Source: Rhytidiadelphus loreus (Eukaryota; Streptophyta; Bryopsida; Hypnales; Hylocomiaceae). Taken from it: DNA of 64,000 bases. Below, in pieces: positions 40,333 through 53,260 of this stretch (positions are counted from its first letter, which is position 1; each line of letters starts with the position of its first letter). The stretch covers positions 21,483,001 to 21,547,000 of the forward strand of contig OX344763.1 of NCBI GenBank assembly GCA_947034895.1, in the 5' to 3' direction. A program made the translations under genes and the position numbers. The notes beneath the pieces are model-generated. The model did not search any database. It was not told the DNA's origin and saw only the letters and a program-made list of their open reading frames with translations.

Positions 40333-43300
40333 ATGAACGGGAATGAGTTCCGGTTCTTTCTCTCGTGCGACATCAACTTGCCCGTCACCTTCCGCGTCGA
40401 AGCTTTGGATGGTGACCCGCCAACCGCGCCCAAGGCTCCAGGTAGTAAGGCTTGATTTTGCTGCTACTCTCGGAAATTCTTAATTTTTTATGGTCTCATG
40501 TGTTTGTGGCTTGAATTTGCACCTTTTTTTGTTGCGAGAAGGATTTGGATGTTAGGTATACCTGAGTAGTATTCACCAGAGTGCGGATATTGTGTTGATA
40601 AATGTTGCGGAGATTTTATTGGATAGGTGAGTCTCTTGAAATTGGTGATTTGATGAGGTTTGGAGGTTAGGGTTTAGGGTGTGGTGAGAATTTTGGTTTG
40701 CGCCTGTTTTGTTCCGAGCAGGATTTGCATGAAGGCGAGACCTAATTATTCACCAGAGTGCGAATTTTGTGTTGTTGGATTGTGTGGAGAAGTTTGTGGA
40801 TAGGCGAGGGGCTTGAATTGTTGATTTGATAAGGTTTTGAGAGGTTAGGGTTTAGTGTGTGGTAACTACTTTGGTGTTTGGCAATATGAGGATTTGGTGT
40901 TGCGAGAGGGATCTGGAAAGAGTTGACGGCAATTCCTAAGGGTGCGAGATTTTTGCTGTTTAATTCTATGGAGTAATTTTCAGGATGTGGCAGTGTTGCT
41001 TTGAGTTTTTGTTTTAATTCGTTATTGAGATTAGGGTATAGGGTGTAGTTGATTAATGGTTTTCTTCCTTTACAATTTGAGGATTTGTTGTTGTGATCGA
41101 GATCTGAAAGAGGCTGAAGGTGAAAGTCTGGAATTCATGAGGGTGCGCAAATTCTATGGAGTAATTTTCAAAATATGGCAGTTATGAATTGAGTTTGTTT
41201 TTTCGAACGGTTTTGAGTTTAGGGTTTAGGTTGTGGTGGTTACTGTTGTTTTCATTTGCAAGTTGAGCCTTCGGTATAGCTAGTGGATCCGGGAAGAGGT
41301 TGAAGGTGAAATTCAAAGATTCATCAGGGCGCGGATTTTTGTTTTTGAATTTTATGAAGAAATTCTCAGTGGCGAATTGACCTGTTTATTTGATAAGCTT
41401 TTGAGTTTAGGGTTTAGGGCGGAAACAGGTTGAAGGTGAAAATAAAATGTTCGTCAGGGTGCACCATTTTTTTTGTGCAGAGTTTTGTGACGAAGTTTAG
41501 GATATGTCGGTGAGAAATTGTCCTGTTTGTTTGGCAGACTTTTGGGGTTAGGGTTTAGGGTGTCGTGATTGCTGATTTTATTTGTTTCGCAATTGGGATC
41601 CTGGAGCTGATCTCAAGATTGATGAACAATTTCTTGACTTTTTAGATGGCTTAATTGATGCGGCGGCCTCAACTCCGGAGCTATTCGTGGAATGCGCTCT
41701 CTACATTGACGGCGTTCTCTTTGGCCTTCCAACACGAACCAGGCATGGCAAATTCTTGAGGCTGAGAGTCTGGATAAATACGGAGTTTTCACTGGATGAT
41801 TTATATTTTGCTCCAGCATAGTTTATTTATTTTTTCCCTCAGAGTTTTGTCGTGGGGTTATGTTAGGTCAGATACTTATCGTTTATTTACTTCTCATCTC
41901 TGTGACGTGAAAGGGATTGTTAAACATCTAATCACGAGAATCTAGTTGGTGCTTGATTTTTGCAGACTAGCGTCTATTGAAAAGCCTTGGCGTTGGAATG
42001 AGCTCGTGACGCTGAGTGCCAAATATCGTGACTTAGCTGCCAACACTCAGCTTGCACTTACTGTGAGTCATCCTTATTGTTCGGTAATTATGCAGGAGAG
42101 AACTTAAGATTAGGGGTTAAGAAAGCTTATGTTTGCTCACATTTTAATGTGAATTATCCTGACACTTGTTTACCATAGCATATTTAAAGTCCTCAACGTA
42201 GCTAAATATTGTTTGTAAGGTATGAAGTTGAGTTGTCGTGTGGTGTCTTATGAGAGACATGGCTTTGTATGAACAGGTTTGGGATGTTTCGACACCAAGG
42301 CAAGAAGTGGTTGTGGGTGGCGCAACCCTGGCTCTGTTTAGCAGCTCGAAACAGTTGAAAACAGGCAAGCAGAAGTTGCGGTTGTGGCATGCAAGGCAAG
42401 CAGATGGCTCTGTACCGACCAATACTCCTGGCAAGGTATTCTTCAGGACCAATTACAGTCTGGTTATAGTGGCTCAGACATGGTTTGTAATAACTGATTA
42501 TGAGTAAATCTTCAGGTGCCCAAGCATGAACGAGGTGAAGTGGAGCGCCTCGAAAAGCTGATGAATAAGTTCGAGAGAGGCCTTGTGGCCCACATTGACT
42601 GGTTGGATCGTCTCACGTTTAAAGCAATCGAAGACATCAAGGAAGGAGAGAGCAAACGCAATGGCAGTACTCAACTTCATTTAGCTGTGGATCTACGCAC
42701 GTTTGAGCATCCTGTTGCATTTCAGGTCTTGTTAATCGATAAGTTTATTTGCGGTCGATTTTGTTATCATGAAAATTTTACTATTGTCTCTTTTCGAAAA
42801 GTTAGCTGACACTCGACTTCTCATTATAGCAACTTTGTTCATGCAGGAGCTAGGTGCGAATCTTTTGCAGTCGCCTATTTCTACTTCCAACGAGCTTGTA
42901 ACAATTTGGGATCCTGAAGTAGGCAAACAGAATCCTTCTGAAAACAAGCAACTAAAACTCGCCCGCAGTGTGACAAGAGGTTTGATTGATCGTGAGTTGA
43001 AGCCAAGCTCTAATGAAAAAAAGTTCGTTGCCTTCTCTCTTTCCTGATTGTCCTTTATTTGAATGGTTGCCCTGCTAATCTGTTTCTGTCAGGAACGGCA
43101 AATAATTTTCCAAACATTGAATCCACTTGTAATCTGAGAGTGAGTAGGATATCCTCTTTTTCGTCTGCTTATTGATACGATCCACTGTCACGCAGGGAGA
43201 TAGATCTTATTCTGAAATACCCTCCAACACGAAGTTTGAGTGGGGAGGAAAGGCAGCTTCTATGGAAATTCAGGTTTTACTTAATGTCAGAAAAGCGAGC

Positions 43301-46300
43301 TCTCACCAAGTTCTTACGGTGTGTCGACTGGAGTGATGCCCAGGTCAGAGCCGGACTATTATTGGGAAAGTGAAGTTTACTCATATGAGGGTGCTATTCG
43401 ATGATGAATAAGGGACTTGTTGAACTCTTCAAAGATGCATCTCTAGATTTATTGAAGTAGTCCATTTCGCATCATTAGATATACTTTTCTGAGATTGTGA
43501 ACTCTTTGTTTGTAACAGGAAGCAAAACAAGCTGTGGATTTGATGAGACGATGGGCTCCCATAGATATTGCTGATGCTTTGGAGCTTCTTTCTCCTGTTT
43601 TTGAGAGCGAAGAGGTACTTTGGTCTTCGGATTCCTTCTGTAAGCTTTGTGTACCAAGTTGTACTCTCCCTGTTTCATTGCTACAAAAAAATTGTGGAAT
43701 GTGAGACCATCCTATCAGCGCTCTCATTATTAAAAAATTTTGTGTAGGTTCGAGGACATGCCGTGACGGTGCTTGAAGGAGCTGAGGATGAAGAGTTGCA
43801 GTGCTATTTACTTCAGCTTGTCCAAGCCCTTCGCTTTGAACGTTCTGACAAATCTCGCCTTTCATATTTTCTTGTCAAAAGAGGTAATGATAATTATCTT
43901 GCTCCCAACATTGTTGCCGCTGGCAGTTATCTAAAACTAGTTTGGAAGTGGGATCTGCGTAGAGTTTTGCAGGTATATAATACTGTATGATATTGGATTC
44001 TCCTTCATAATTAGTGTGTGATGAACATGCTTTTAACTCACGAATTTTTTGTTTGTCTGAGCAGCAACTCAGAAATTCGAACTTGCAAGTTTTCTTCGAT
44101 GGTATGTAATGATGGAGCTTCATGACCCTGCATACGCAAAAAGATTTTATTCAATATACGAAATCTTGGAAGATTCTATGATGAAGGTTTATTGGCTCAT
44201 CCACTTCTATTGAGTTCTAATATTCTTTATGAAATCCTGATTCTAGGTAGCATTTGTGGGACCACGTCTCATCGCTTGAACATGTGGCGACAACCTATTG
44301 GGCCGCATTCTTTTGCAAGTATAGTATTCTACTTTGTAAACCATCTCTTTCAGGTCCATGATGTTATCAGTGATTGTGTTTGCCATTCTTCAGTCAAGGG
44401 CTGACATTAAGAAGGATGGCGAAAGTGGGGAGAAAATGTGGCAAGGCTTGGTCCGTGAACAAGAACTGACGGCCCAGATTTGCACCATCATGCGAGATGT
44501 CAAGAATGTTCGAGGTTCGACTCAAAAGAAAATTGAGAAACTTCGGCTGTTACTATCAGGTCTTCTCAGTGAACTGACCTATTTTGATGAGGTATGTATG
44601 GTCTCACTCAAAGTAATGTCGGGTGATGTTTGATTTTGTGCTTAATGCCTCATGGTGTGCAAAAGTTACGCTCTAACAGAGCGATTCTCCATTGTGGCAG
44701 CCCATTCCTTTACCCCTTGAGCCTCGCTTGATGATTACTGGTATTATTCCAATGGAATCCTCGATCTTCAAGAGTGCGTTACATCCATTGCGACTCACTT
44801 TTAAAACAAGAGAAGGTGGAAGATGCAAGTTAATTTTCAAAAAGGGGGATGATCTTAGGCAAGATCAGTTGGTACGAGGACCCTACTGTTTTCCTTGCGC
44901 TTTTTCCCTTGCGTTTTCCCAGTACTAACTGTAATGGAATCTGATCACCTAGCAGGAGCGATCATTTGCTCTTATTCTCCAGATGGTTTGCAGGAGATTA
45001 TTTATGCAGCAGATTAAGTATTTATAGATTAATTATTTTGTGTTTTTTTACGTGTTCTCATCTTTCAACAAAATTTATTCTTTAGTAGACTGGACCCTAT
45101 TGATTGTTGTCCCGTGGCAGGTAATTCAAATGTTGTCTTTGATGGATAGACTTTTGAAGTTGGAAAATCTGGATTTACAACTTACTGCATATGGCGTGCT
45201 GGCCACTGGACCGGATGAAGGAATGGTGGAGTTTGTCCCCTCCATATCTCTTGCTCAAGTAAGAGTTGCTGTAATATTTTGTGCGCAGAATCTAATGTAG
45301 ATTGACTGTCTTCTTTCACTTTTTGCTACGCATATGCATCATTTGTGCGCAAGGCTTTTCTGTTAGAAGTGTTGTCCTGAAGAAGATCTCTTCGGAACTT
45401 AAATAGTGTTACCCCAACTGATAATTGGTTAATAGAGTGAACAGTAAAAATTCCTGCCGATAACTTAGTTTCTTTTAACGGAGTCTTGCGACCTTGTGAT
45501 GATAGATTGCAATCTCTTTTCTCAACAGGTTTTGTCAGAGCACAAATCCATCGTCAGTTACTTTCAACAATTCCATGCGGATGCTGAGGGACCTTTTGGC
45601 ATCACGGCTGCGTGCTTGGAGACTTTCGTGAAAAGTTGTGCAGGTTATTGTGTTATCATGTACATACTGGGCGTTGGTGACAGGTACAAATGTCGATTCG
45701 AGAATCTTCCCTGAAAGAGTCTATTTGTATCATATTCTGCTCACACAGCTTTGCCTCTCAAGTATTCTTGCTAATTGATTGTGAACTCAAATGACATTAA
45801 AGATGTGCTGTAGTTGTTGAAGGTTTTGAACTATTTTGTCACTGTCATGCAGACATTTGGACAATCTACTTCTCTGTGAGGATGGGCGGCTCTTCCACAT
45901 CGATTTTGGTTTCATATTAGGTCGCGATCCCAAGCCCTTTCCACCTCCTATGAAACTCTGCAAGGAAATGGTGGAAGCCATGGGTGGTGCCGAAAGGTGA
46001 GCATCTGAATGACAGTTGAATGACTTGACTGACTTCATATCTTTTCCTTAAGTAGCTGCATTGACTTCTTTGTTACAAAACGTAAGTTCATGTCGAATTT
46101 TCCTGTTTTACTTCGTTTGTGTCGCCCTGCACTGTCCCATCCGCCTTGTATTGGATTCACTGTACCGTTGTTGCATAAACCGTTTGTTTCCAAACTCGAA
46201 CTTGTGGCACTTTTGCTTTTACTATCACTCAATGTTTGAGCTATCGTGATTGCACGACGAGAAGTAAATCCTCACCTTTGATGCTGTGTGATGGGCCAGT

Positions 46301-46713
46301 CCCCACTACAGTCGGTTCAAATCATATTGCTGTGAGGCGTACAATATTCTCCGGAAATCCAGCAATCTTATATTGAATCTGTTTTACCTCATGGCTGGAG
46401 CCAACATCCCCGACATTGCCTCTGACCCTGAGAAAGGCATCCTCAAGGTGCGTAGAATGAATCCCTGCTTCTGGAAGCCTGTTAAAGGTTTCATAAAGAT
46501 CTGTTATATTTTCGGGTTTTTGTTTGCATAGAGAAACATGAGCTGACATTGGAGAGGGGCCCTGAACTTGTGCAGTTGCAAGAGAAGTTCCGGCTGGACT
46601 TGGACGATGAAGAAGCTGTGCAATTCTTCCAGTCCTTGATCAATGACAGTGTTAGTGCACTTTTTCCCCAAATGGTGGAGACAATCCACCGCTGGGCTCA
46701 GTATTGGCGCTAA
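40333..46713 (+). CDS. VPS34: Class III phosphatidylinositol 3-kinase VPS34, 17 exons, about 813 aa
   Basis: Makes PI3P on endosomes and autophagic membranes. Exons: 40333-40441, 41646-41742, 41966-42062, 42277-42435, 42516-42725, 42847-43022, 43196-43343, 43519-43614, 43748-43883, 44065-44186, 44394-44591, 44701-44871, 45121-45258, 45529-45683, 45853-45996, 46300-46447 and 46576-46713; phases are consistent and total length equals the Arabidopsis protein within one residue. Domains: C2 (about 1-240, starting [18 protein letters not shown]), helical PIK domain (about 260-500, with [20 protein letters not shown]), kinase (about 520-813). Kinase motifs: [14 protein letters not shown], catalytic loop GDRHLDN (669-675) and HIDFGFILG (686-694). 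The C-terminus [11 protein letters not shown] is the conserved lipid-engaging tail. Intron 2 begins with GC rather than GT. Intron 1 (1.2 kb) is filled by a tandem repeat. Confidence 0.96.
40667..41600 (+). repeat. Degenerate tandem repeat with telomere-like core in VPS34 intron 1
   Basis: A TTAGGGTTTAGGGTGTGGTG-like core recurs at 40667, 40855, 41031, 41219, 41407 and 41548, giving spacings of 188, 176, 188, 188 and 141 bp. Between cores, further parts recur in order: a GAGGATTTG/GGATCTG segment, GGTTGAAGGTGAAA, a CATCAGGGTGCG-like segment and a TTGTTTGATAAG-like segment. Six units fill nearly all of the intron. Confidence 0.75.
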
Positions 46714-49700
46714 AGAGGTGACCATTTGAGCCACGACGATTCTTTTGACAGCCTACTACTGTAAGATATTGCCCCAGCTTATGACAGACAAGAAGTTGGC
46801 AATGTTGCTTGGAAGTGATGCTTCTCTCAGTCATGGAAGCTTAGTTTAGGAACTTGCTCACCTAAATGTACTTCCATGTCTGCATCATTTAGGTTGACAA
46901 CTCTCTCCTTTTGAACTTCATTGAGGTTGAGTAGGCTGTAAAAATAGGAACTTTCTTTTCTGCATTGTGCTAGGACACTCCTCAAGTATGGAGATTATGT
47001 CTTTTGGAGCTTGTACAGATCATGGTCAAAGTACCCGTTAGGTTTGAGATCAATGGCAATAATATTGGTTGGTGGGCTGTGTAGAGGGTCCTGTTGTATG
47101 GCAGACTTGTAATCAAGCACAATCGTGCAAGCATGAAAATACTCATGAATTTATTGGTTCTTAGATCCATTGTGTATTTTATGTCTGCCTGACCCAAACC
47201 TCGCTATGAGCTTATGACAAATTGACTGCTTTGTAAATGCTTGTAGAGTTAAAACTTGTAGAGTTTCTGAATAGTGCCGTCTTTGGATATCGGAGCGTGC
47301 TGAAAACCATTGCTTACGTTTACAAATCCGTGTGGCTCATTGCCGAAGGAGGTTGATCAAACGGGTCAGCCTGTGCCTATCAGTTGATTATAGCTTAATA
47401 AACATGAGCCTCCTGTTGCTGATAGAGGAGAGCTTTGCAGATTCTAGAACTAGACGCATGTGGGCCTTGCCACTCCTTCGCAGCAGTAGGGTTTTTAAAC
47501 TGGCTCTAGACCTAAGAAGAGGAAGGACCTAAGAAGAGGAAGGCGGCACACCAAAATGCGTTTTCTCATCCATTATTTTATTTTATTTTTATTTTTAAGA
47601 TTCTTGTGTTAGATCTTTAACATTTGTATGGTGTAGTTTTTGAAGACTATTCTATTATTTAAAGGGTATTGGTAGTTCTAGCCCCCAAAGAAACTTTTTC
47701 AAATAAAAAAATGACCCTTCATAAATGAATTGAATAAAAAAGTAAAAGTAAAATCTTCAAAAGTCTTAAAGTTGTGGAATTCCACCAATTGTTTTATTTT
47801 AGTTGTTTGGACCCATGTCCCAAACTTGCCATGTCTTTTGTTTTTTCCTACTCCGCTTCTCTAGTCTCTCATATTCAATTCTTTTGGCCATGTATTCATG
47901 TTACATTTTCACTACATTCTCAAAAGTATTTTCCATCAAACCTTACATTTAAATTGAATTGAATTTTAAAAATATAGAACATAATCATCTAAAATTTTTT
48001 TGGGAACATTTAGGCTCAATTTATACTTGGGGTTGGATTGAAGGCCAGCTCAAACTCTCCAACTTTGAACCAATAGGATCCTTTGGGTCTTGCAAATCTA
48101 GCCCAAGGGCTAGAACTACAACTCATCCTCTATGGCATCTTAGATGGTATAGTTTTTGCGCCCAAGCTTGGAGCCCCAAGTAATTGGAAAAAAATTCTAG
48201 GTAGACAGAAGTCCAATGCAGAGTCCAATCAAACTCTTCCATTGGATCATATAGTAAATCTCTATTGTTGATGAAGAAAATTTTATTTTTCTATTTTTTA
48301 CAAGCTCCTTCATTTCTCTTCTTGTCTATCTGTGCCACTTCATCTTTCTAGTTTCTACTTCTTGTCTATTTGTGCCACTTCTTATCTATTTGTGGTGCTT
48401 CCTATGAGTTGTACTTCTTTTCTGTGTGGTGTTTCTTTTTTTGTGTTTTCTATTGCTTTCAACTGCTTCATCTCTATTGTTTGTTGCTTGTTGTAGTGCG
48501 TTGGGGGAAGATGGAGAATTTGTATGATTTTGGTTCTTTCGAGAACCCCAACTTCAAGTTTAAGATCATTAATATCTTTTGCTTGAACACAAAATATTCT
48601 TTTGCACTTGTTGTAGCCTTGGATAGAACTATGTAGGGTTGCACTTTGTGCTTCATTGTGATTAGGTGAAAGAAGATTGTAGGTCAAGGTGAATTCACAA
48701 GGTAGGAGGGTTTAGGTGAAGTCACATGTATTTCAAGGAAGATTTACCAAAAAATATTTTAAAAAGTTTAACCTCCTCAATTTATATTTTTAGCTCTTAA
48801 ATGTGTGCTTTATGAACCTCTTATCTTAACCTCAATGGAATCCATTAGCTTACTTTTGCATATGGGGCAATCAAAGATATGGGACAATATTGGATACAAA
48901 GAGAATAATCCACATATCGCATAGTCTTGTCTTTTTGTATTAATTAAGGTGTCCTTTTTAGACCTTTGCTTCAACATTACTTAATATAATCCAATTGTTG
49001 AGGTTATGTCCAATAGAAGATTAAAGTAGAGCCTTGCTATGGAATTAATACCCCTTGCCACTTGGAATGTTACTTTTGATAACAAGTCTCTACCTTCATA
49101 TTATGTAGTTCACAGGGAGGAGATTATATGAGAAGTCACTTGAAGGTGAAGTAAAACACTCAACAAAGTTGTTGGATTTTTTTTGTAGGAATCCCTCATT
49201 AAAATTAGGGATTTGACCTCCTCAAAGGTTTACGACCTTTCATTTCAATTCCTTGAGATCAAATTCATCAAGAGATCAAACAATGAAATTTTGTAAGATA
49301 AAATATGTATAGAGAATGCTCTAGAGCTTGCCACCTCACCCCATGTCTTATACCAAAAGAATAGGGACAAAGTGCAAGAGAATAAGTTTGAGAATTCAAC
49401 AAATTTGCTCAATATTTCAAGGCTTCCTCTATGACTCCTTATCATTACAAGCTTGTACGTTGGTGAGTTAGTGTAGAACAAAAGCAATTATTTGTGATTT
49501 GAATAACATCTTCAAAATCTTTGAACTTTTATTGCAATACTCCTCAACAAGTCAATTAAAATGATTTGCTTACTATAATTGCTTACTAAATTATTAGAGT
49601 AATAAGTCTCTACAAGGTGCATATGATCAGAGTTCTAGGCAAAGCAATCTATTAAATTAGCACAACTTTCGGCTCCAAAGTGACTTTCATCGTGACTTTC

Positions 49701-51100
49701 ATCTGCAAAAAGGCGGTCTAAAAACTAGGACTAATCAATAGATTTGTGCCTATTCAACTAGAAAAATACCAAAGTTATGGAAATCCACCAATTTAACAAA
49801 ATTGATGTTTGTTGATGCAATATGATTGACATTTGGAATAGAATCATAATCTCTAAAGCCCACTCTTGTATTAATGAAAGTCACTCACTAGATAAGAAGT
49901 ATGTTAATTTCCATCACATATACTATGGCACACTACAACATTTTCCATTCTAGAGATTTAGACCTTTGTTGCTTCTCACTGAATATGATCCAATGTTAAT
50001 AGCCTAATTGGTCCTACATTTTGTCCTTGGTGACTTTTCTCACTTGCCCAAATTTTGTCACTATTTGAAGAAATGAAAAGTGTCGGGGTTTGTAGTAATG
50101 ATGGGACTACTTTAGGGCTATTGTATCTTTTTTGGACACTTGATTGAGCATGATTTCACAAGATTCAGCCATTGAGGTTATATATGTAGGATGCAAACAA
50201 AAACCTCATTCCTCAAAAAAAACATCACTTGCTTTTTTTTTACTTACCTACAAAGTAGCACAATTTTTAGACATAGTTATCTTACGCTTGTAGTATTTGA
50301 GTATTTGGCCAAGATGTCCTTGTTAAGGAATACTTACTGCTTGCAAACACCTCGAATCTCCGCTATAGATATGCCACTAACTTTTAAACCCCTTTCTTAT
50401 GAAAATAGTCAAAAAGCAAACAATCCAAAATCAAAGTTTTTGTACTTGGGTTTCTACAAGTACCATGTCAATTGTGGATTTCAAACCTTTCAGAATGAGA
50501 TGCATTCCACAAAGAAAGCTTTCAATCCAAATTGTGGATGCCCGTGTAGTAGTATTGGTGTAGATTCACACTAAATTGTTTATTTTTCAACTTCTTTCAG
50601 TTTGGATGATAACACCACATTCAATTGATATATGTCAACAATAGGGTTTGCTAAAGAAAAAGAACTTTGGTCCCTATCTGGGCCAATTTGAATTTTGTTC
50701 AAAACCCTAAATTGTTGAAGACCCCAATACTACTATTCCAAAGACAATGAGAGAGTAGAATTGAATTCTATAGCAACTTGTCATATTTGGTAAATTATTG
50801 TCTATATTTTTATAATTTGCTATAAATATAGTAGCAAATTGTTGCAAAATTGTTCCCATATAGTCCTTTAATAAAATTAGTCCAAAAATATCTATCTCAT
50901 CCATTTGGTTAAAATTTTATCCTAAAAAAATTCTTTGATCAAGTTCAATCTATTTACTATAGTTTGTTGTGCTCTACTATGGAATATGGATCTAGTACTT
51001 ATATGAAGTAGAGGGCCATTTTTGGAAGGGAGAGGTTTTCTTTTTTCACCTCATGAATACCAATCTAAACTTCTTTTTTTCTATTATGGAGTGGTTAATT
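46714..51100. other. VPS34 3' flank and gene-free AT-rich region
   Basis: The first 500-700 bp presumably hold the VPS34 3' UTR. From 47.5 kb on, the DNA is AT-rich with only short, low-complexity ORFs. A short tandem step (AAGAAGAGGAAGG) is at 47513-47545 and a TTGTCTATTTGTGCCACTTC repeat near 48310-48400. The 49.0-50.6 kb part could be decayed retroelement sequence, but no reverse transcriptase, integrase or protease motif can be read. Confidence 0.5.
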
Positions 51101-51119
51101 TTTTATTTTATAATGTCTT

Positions 51120-51760
51120 CAAACTATCTCAAGGACTTGAGTTCAATTTTCATTTCATTTCATTATTTATGATAACCTAAATATTTTTCCTTGAAGAAAT
51201 CCTCCCCTATAGCCAACAATTGAATATATCATATAAATTTTTTGACACATAGACCTAATTCAAATTGGAGATTTTCTTAATACATTAATATTAGTGTCCT
51301 TGGGAATTCAAGAAAAACAATGTCCAATGAAAAAAACAATAGTGTTACCCAAGATAAGTTTCATTTTACAAAATTTTCCATTCTTATTTTATAGGTGTGA
51401 CTTAAGAGACTTGTAGTAATTGACGATCTAATAAGAATTACATTTCTTTCCACAATATTTGATGATGACAAACATTGTAACTTCATTGATAATTATTTAC
51501 TATTAGTGTATTTGATGCTAATTTATAGAACCCACACTATATAAAGCATAATTAAATTGGTAGAGGTCAAAATATTATTACATTGTGCCAAATTCAAAAA
51601 AATAAAATTTTGTAGTGACACTAATTTACTATAAGTCTCATTAATTTCCCCCTAACAAACAGGACAAATGACAGCATAATCTAGAACCACATGATACCCC
51701 GAAATAGATGATATTGAAACCTAGCCACAACACCTCGACACCATAAAACGTCGGCAAGCC
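51120..51760 (+). mobile_element. Foldback-like mosaic: left arm
   Basis: This block recurs inverted at about 52300-53260 and directly at about 54800-55500. Landmarks: GACACATAGACCTA near 51244, TTTATAGGTGTGACTTA near 51390, AATTAAATTGGTAGAGGTCA near 51550, TTTGTAGTGACACTAATTTA near 51610 and TAATTTCCCCCTAACAAACA near 51642. Only about two minisatellite units are present in this arm. Confidence 0.7.
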
Positions 51761-52310
51761 TTGGAACAAAAGCAAACCAAAGGAAGACAACGGACGTGTT
51801 AGTCGCACAAGGCTCCTCGAACACACTACGACAAGTATCATAATCAATTTAGCAACCATTGCCAATCCATCTCATAGCTCTTTGATTCGGGATCGCTTCA
51901 AGATTCATTGGAGACCAATTTCATTATTGCCGAGTTGTAGATTTCTGCAAATTTGTTGGTAACTTACACGAACCCTTTTGGATTGTTAGTCATGTTGCAT
52001 TTGTTTCCGCCTCATCCTTTTCTTGCTTCATTATATCACCCACAATTTTTAATTTAGCTGAGACGGTGGGTGGATTGTTTTTTGTGGCGAATTTAGTTGT
52101 GGATGAGTTTTGGATTTTAGGATTTCCGTGGAAGTATACATGGGGGTTGGGGTAGGGCGATGGATCATGAAGTGGGGCAATTTAGGGTCAGTTGTGTGAT
52201 GGAGATTGCTTGCCTATTATGGATTTTGTGAATCCGTCGGTGTCTTGTTTGATTATTTCTAGTATTTGCAAGTTTGGGCTAGTGATTGGTGACAGATTCT
52301 ATTACCGACA
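51760..52310 (+). repeat. Foldback mosaic core related to the FREE1 upstream region
   Basis: It sits between the inverted arms. Its right half (52112-52303) aligns with 56190-56360 just upstream of FREE1: GATTTCCGTGGAAGT, GGGCGATGGATCATGAA, GAGATTGCTTGCCTAT and TCGGTGTCTTGTTTGAT-like segments in the same order. Its left half recurs reversed at 54160-54590 and, more diverged, directly at 55500-55770. Confidence 0.7.
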
Positions 52311-53260
52311 TTTTATGGTGTCGAGGTGTTGCGGCTAGGTTTCAACATCATCCGGTTTGAAGTATCCAGTGGTTTTGAGTTACTACTACAAGAAAAAGGG
52401 GTGTTTTAAGTAGTGTCCTAGACATCATGTCTTTTAAGTAAAGTCTTTTTAGTAAGTTTTTAAGTAAAATTTTACTAAAAAGATTGTCTTTTTAGTAAGT
52501 TTTTAAGTAAAATTTTACTAAAAAGATTGTCTTTTTAGTAAAGTTTTACTTAAAAACTTACTTAAAAGACGTGATGCCTAGGACACTACTTAAATCACCC
52601 CTTTCTCTTGTAGTGTATGGCTGTATGCTTCCATTTGTCATGTTTCTTAGGGGAAAATTAATGAAACTTATAGTAAATTAATGTCACTACAAAATTTTAT
52701 TTTTGAAAATTTGGCACAATGCAATAATATTTTGACCTCCACCAATTTAATTATGTTATAAATAGTGTGGCTTCAACAAATTAGCATCAAATAGACTAAT
52801 AGGACATATCAATGAAGTTCCAATGTTTGTTGTCATCAAATGTTGTGGGAAGAAATATAATTCTTCACAGATTGTCAATTACTAAAAGTCTCATAAGTCA
52901 CACCTATAAAGTAACAATGGTGAATTTTCTAAAATAAAACTTGTTTTGGGACTTAGATTTTTTTAATACATTAATGTCCGTCGAGAAAAACAATGTTCGT
53001 TGAGAAAAACAATGTCCATCAAGAAAAACAATGTCTGTTGAGAGAAACAATGTCCATCAAGAAAAACAATGTTTCTTGAAAAAAACAAAGTCCGTCGAGA
53101 AAATGATGATATTTAGGTCTATGTATCAAAATTTGATATGATATATCGAATTACCAGCTATAGGGGAGGATTCCCTCAAGGAAATACATATTAATTATCA
53201 TAAATAATAAAATAAAATAAAAATTGAACTCAAGCCCTTGAGATAGTTTGTAGCATCAAC
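52300..53260 (-). mobile_element. Foldback-like mosaic: right arm (inverted), interrupted by a CACTA-type MITE
   Basis: It reads as the reverse complement of 51120-51760: GTCGAGGTGTTGCGGCTAGG at 52320, then TTAATGTCACTACAAAATTT, TGACCTCCACCAATTTAATT and AGGTCTATGTATC. An expanded minisatellite (about nine AAAAACAATGTCC-type units, 52970-53105) sits inside it in the orientation opposite to the rest of the arm. The MITE at 52384-52615 is inserted here only. Confidence 0.7.
52384..52615. mobile_element. CACTA-type MITE (232 bp)
   Basis: The ends are inverted: TACTACAAGAAAAAGGGGTG on the left, and CACCCCTTTCTCTTGTAGTG on the right, matching the CACTACAAGAAA signature of plant CMC/En-Spm elements with one change at the left tip. 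Inverted homology continues inward through TAAGTAGTGTCCTAG and a GTCTTTTAAGTAA segment, so the whole element can fold on itself. A 43-bp unit (GTCTTTTTAGTAAG...) is tandemly duplicated inside from 52443. Flanking TAC and TAT fit a 3-bp target duplication with one change. Confidence 0.85.

Noticed and set aside
48370..48636. 88-codon Phe/Cys/Leu-rich frame that could be a membrane peptide
   Set aside because: It lies in AT-rich, repeat-bearing intergenic DNA, and hydrophobic bias is expected from T-rich sequence.
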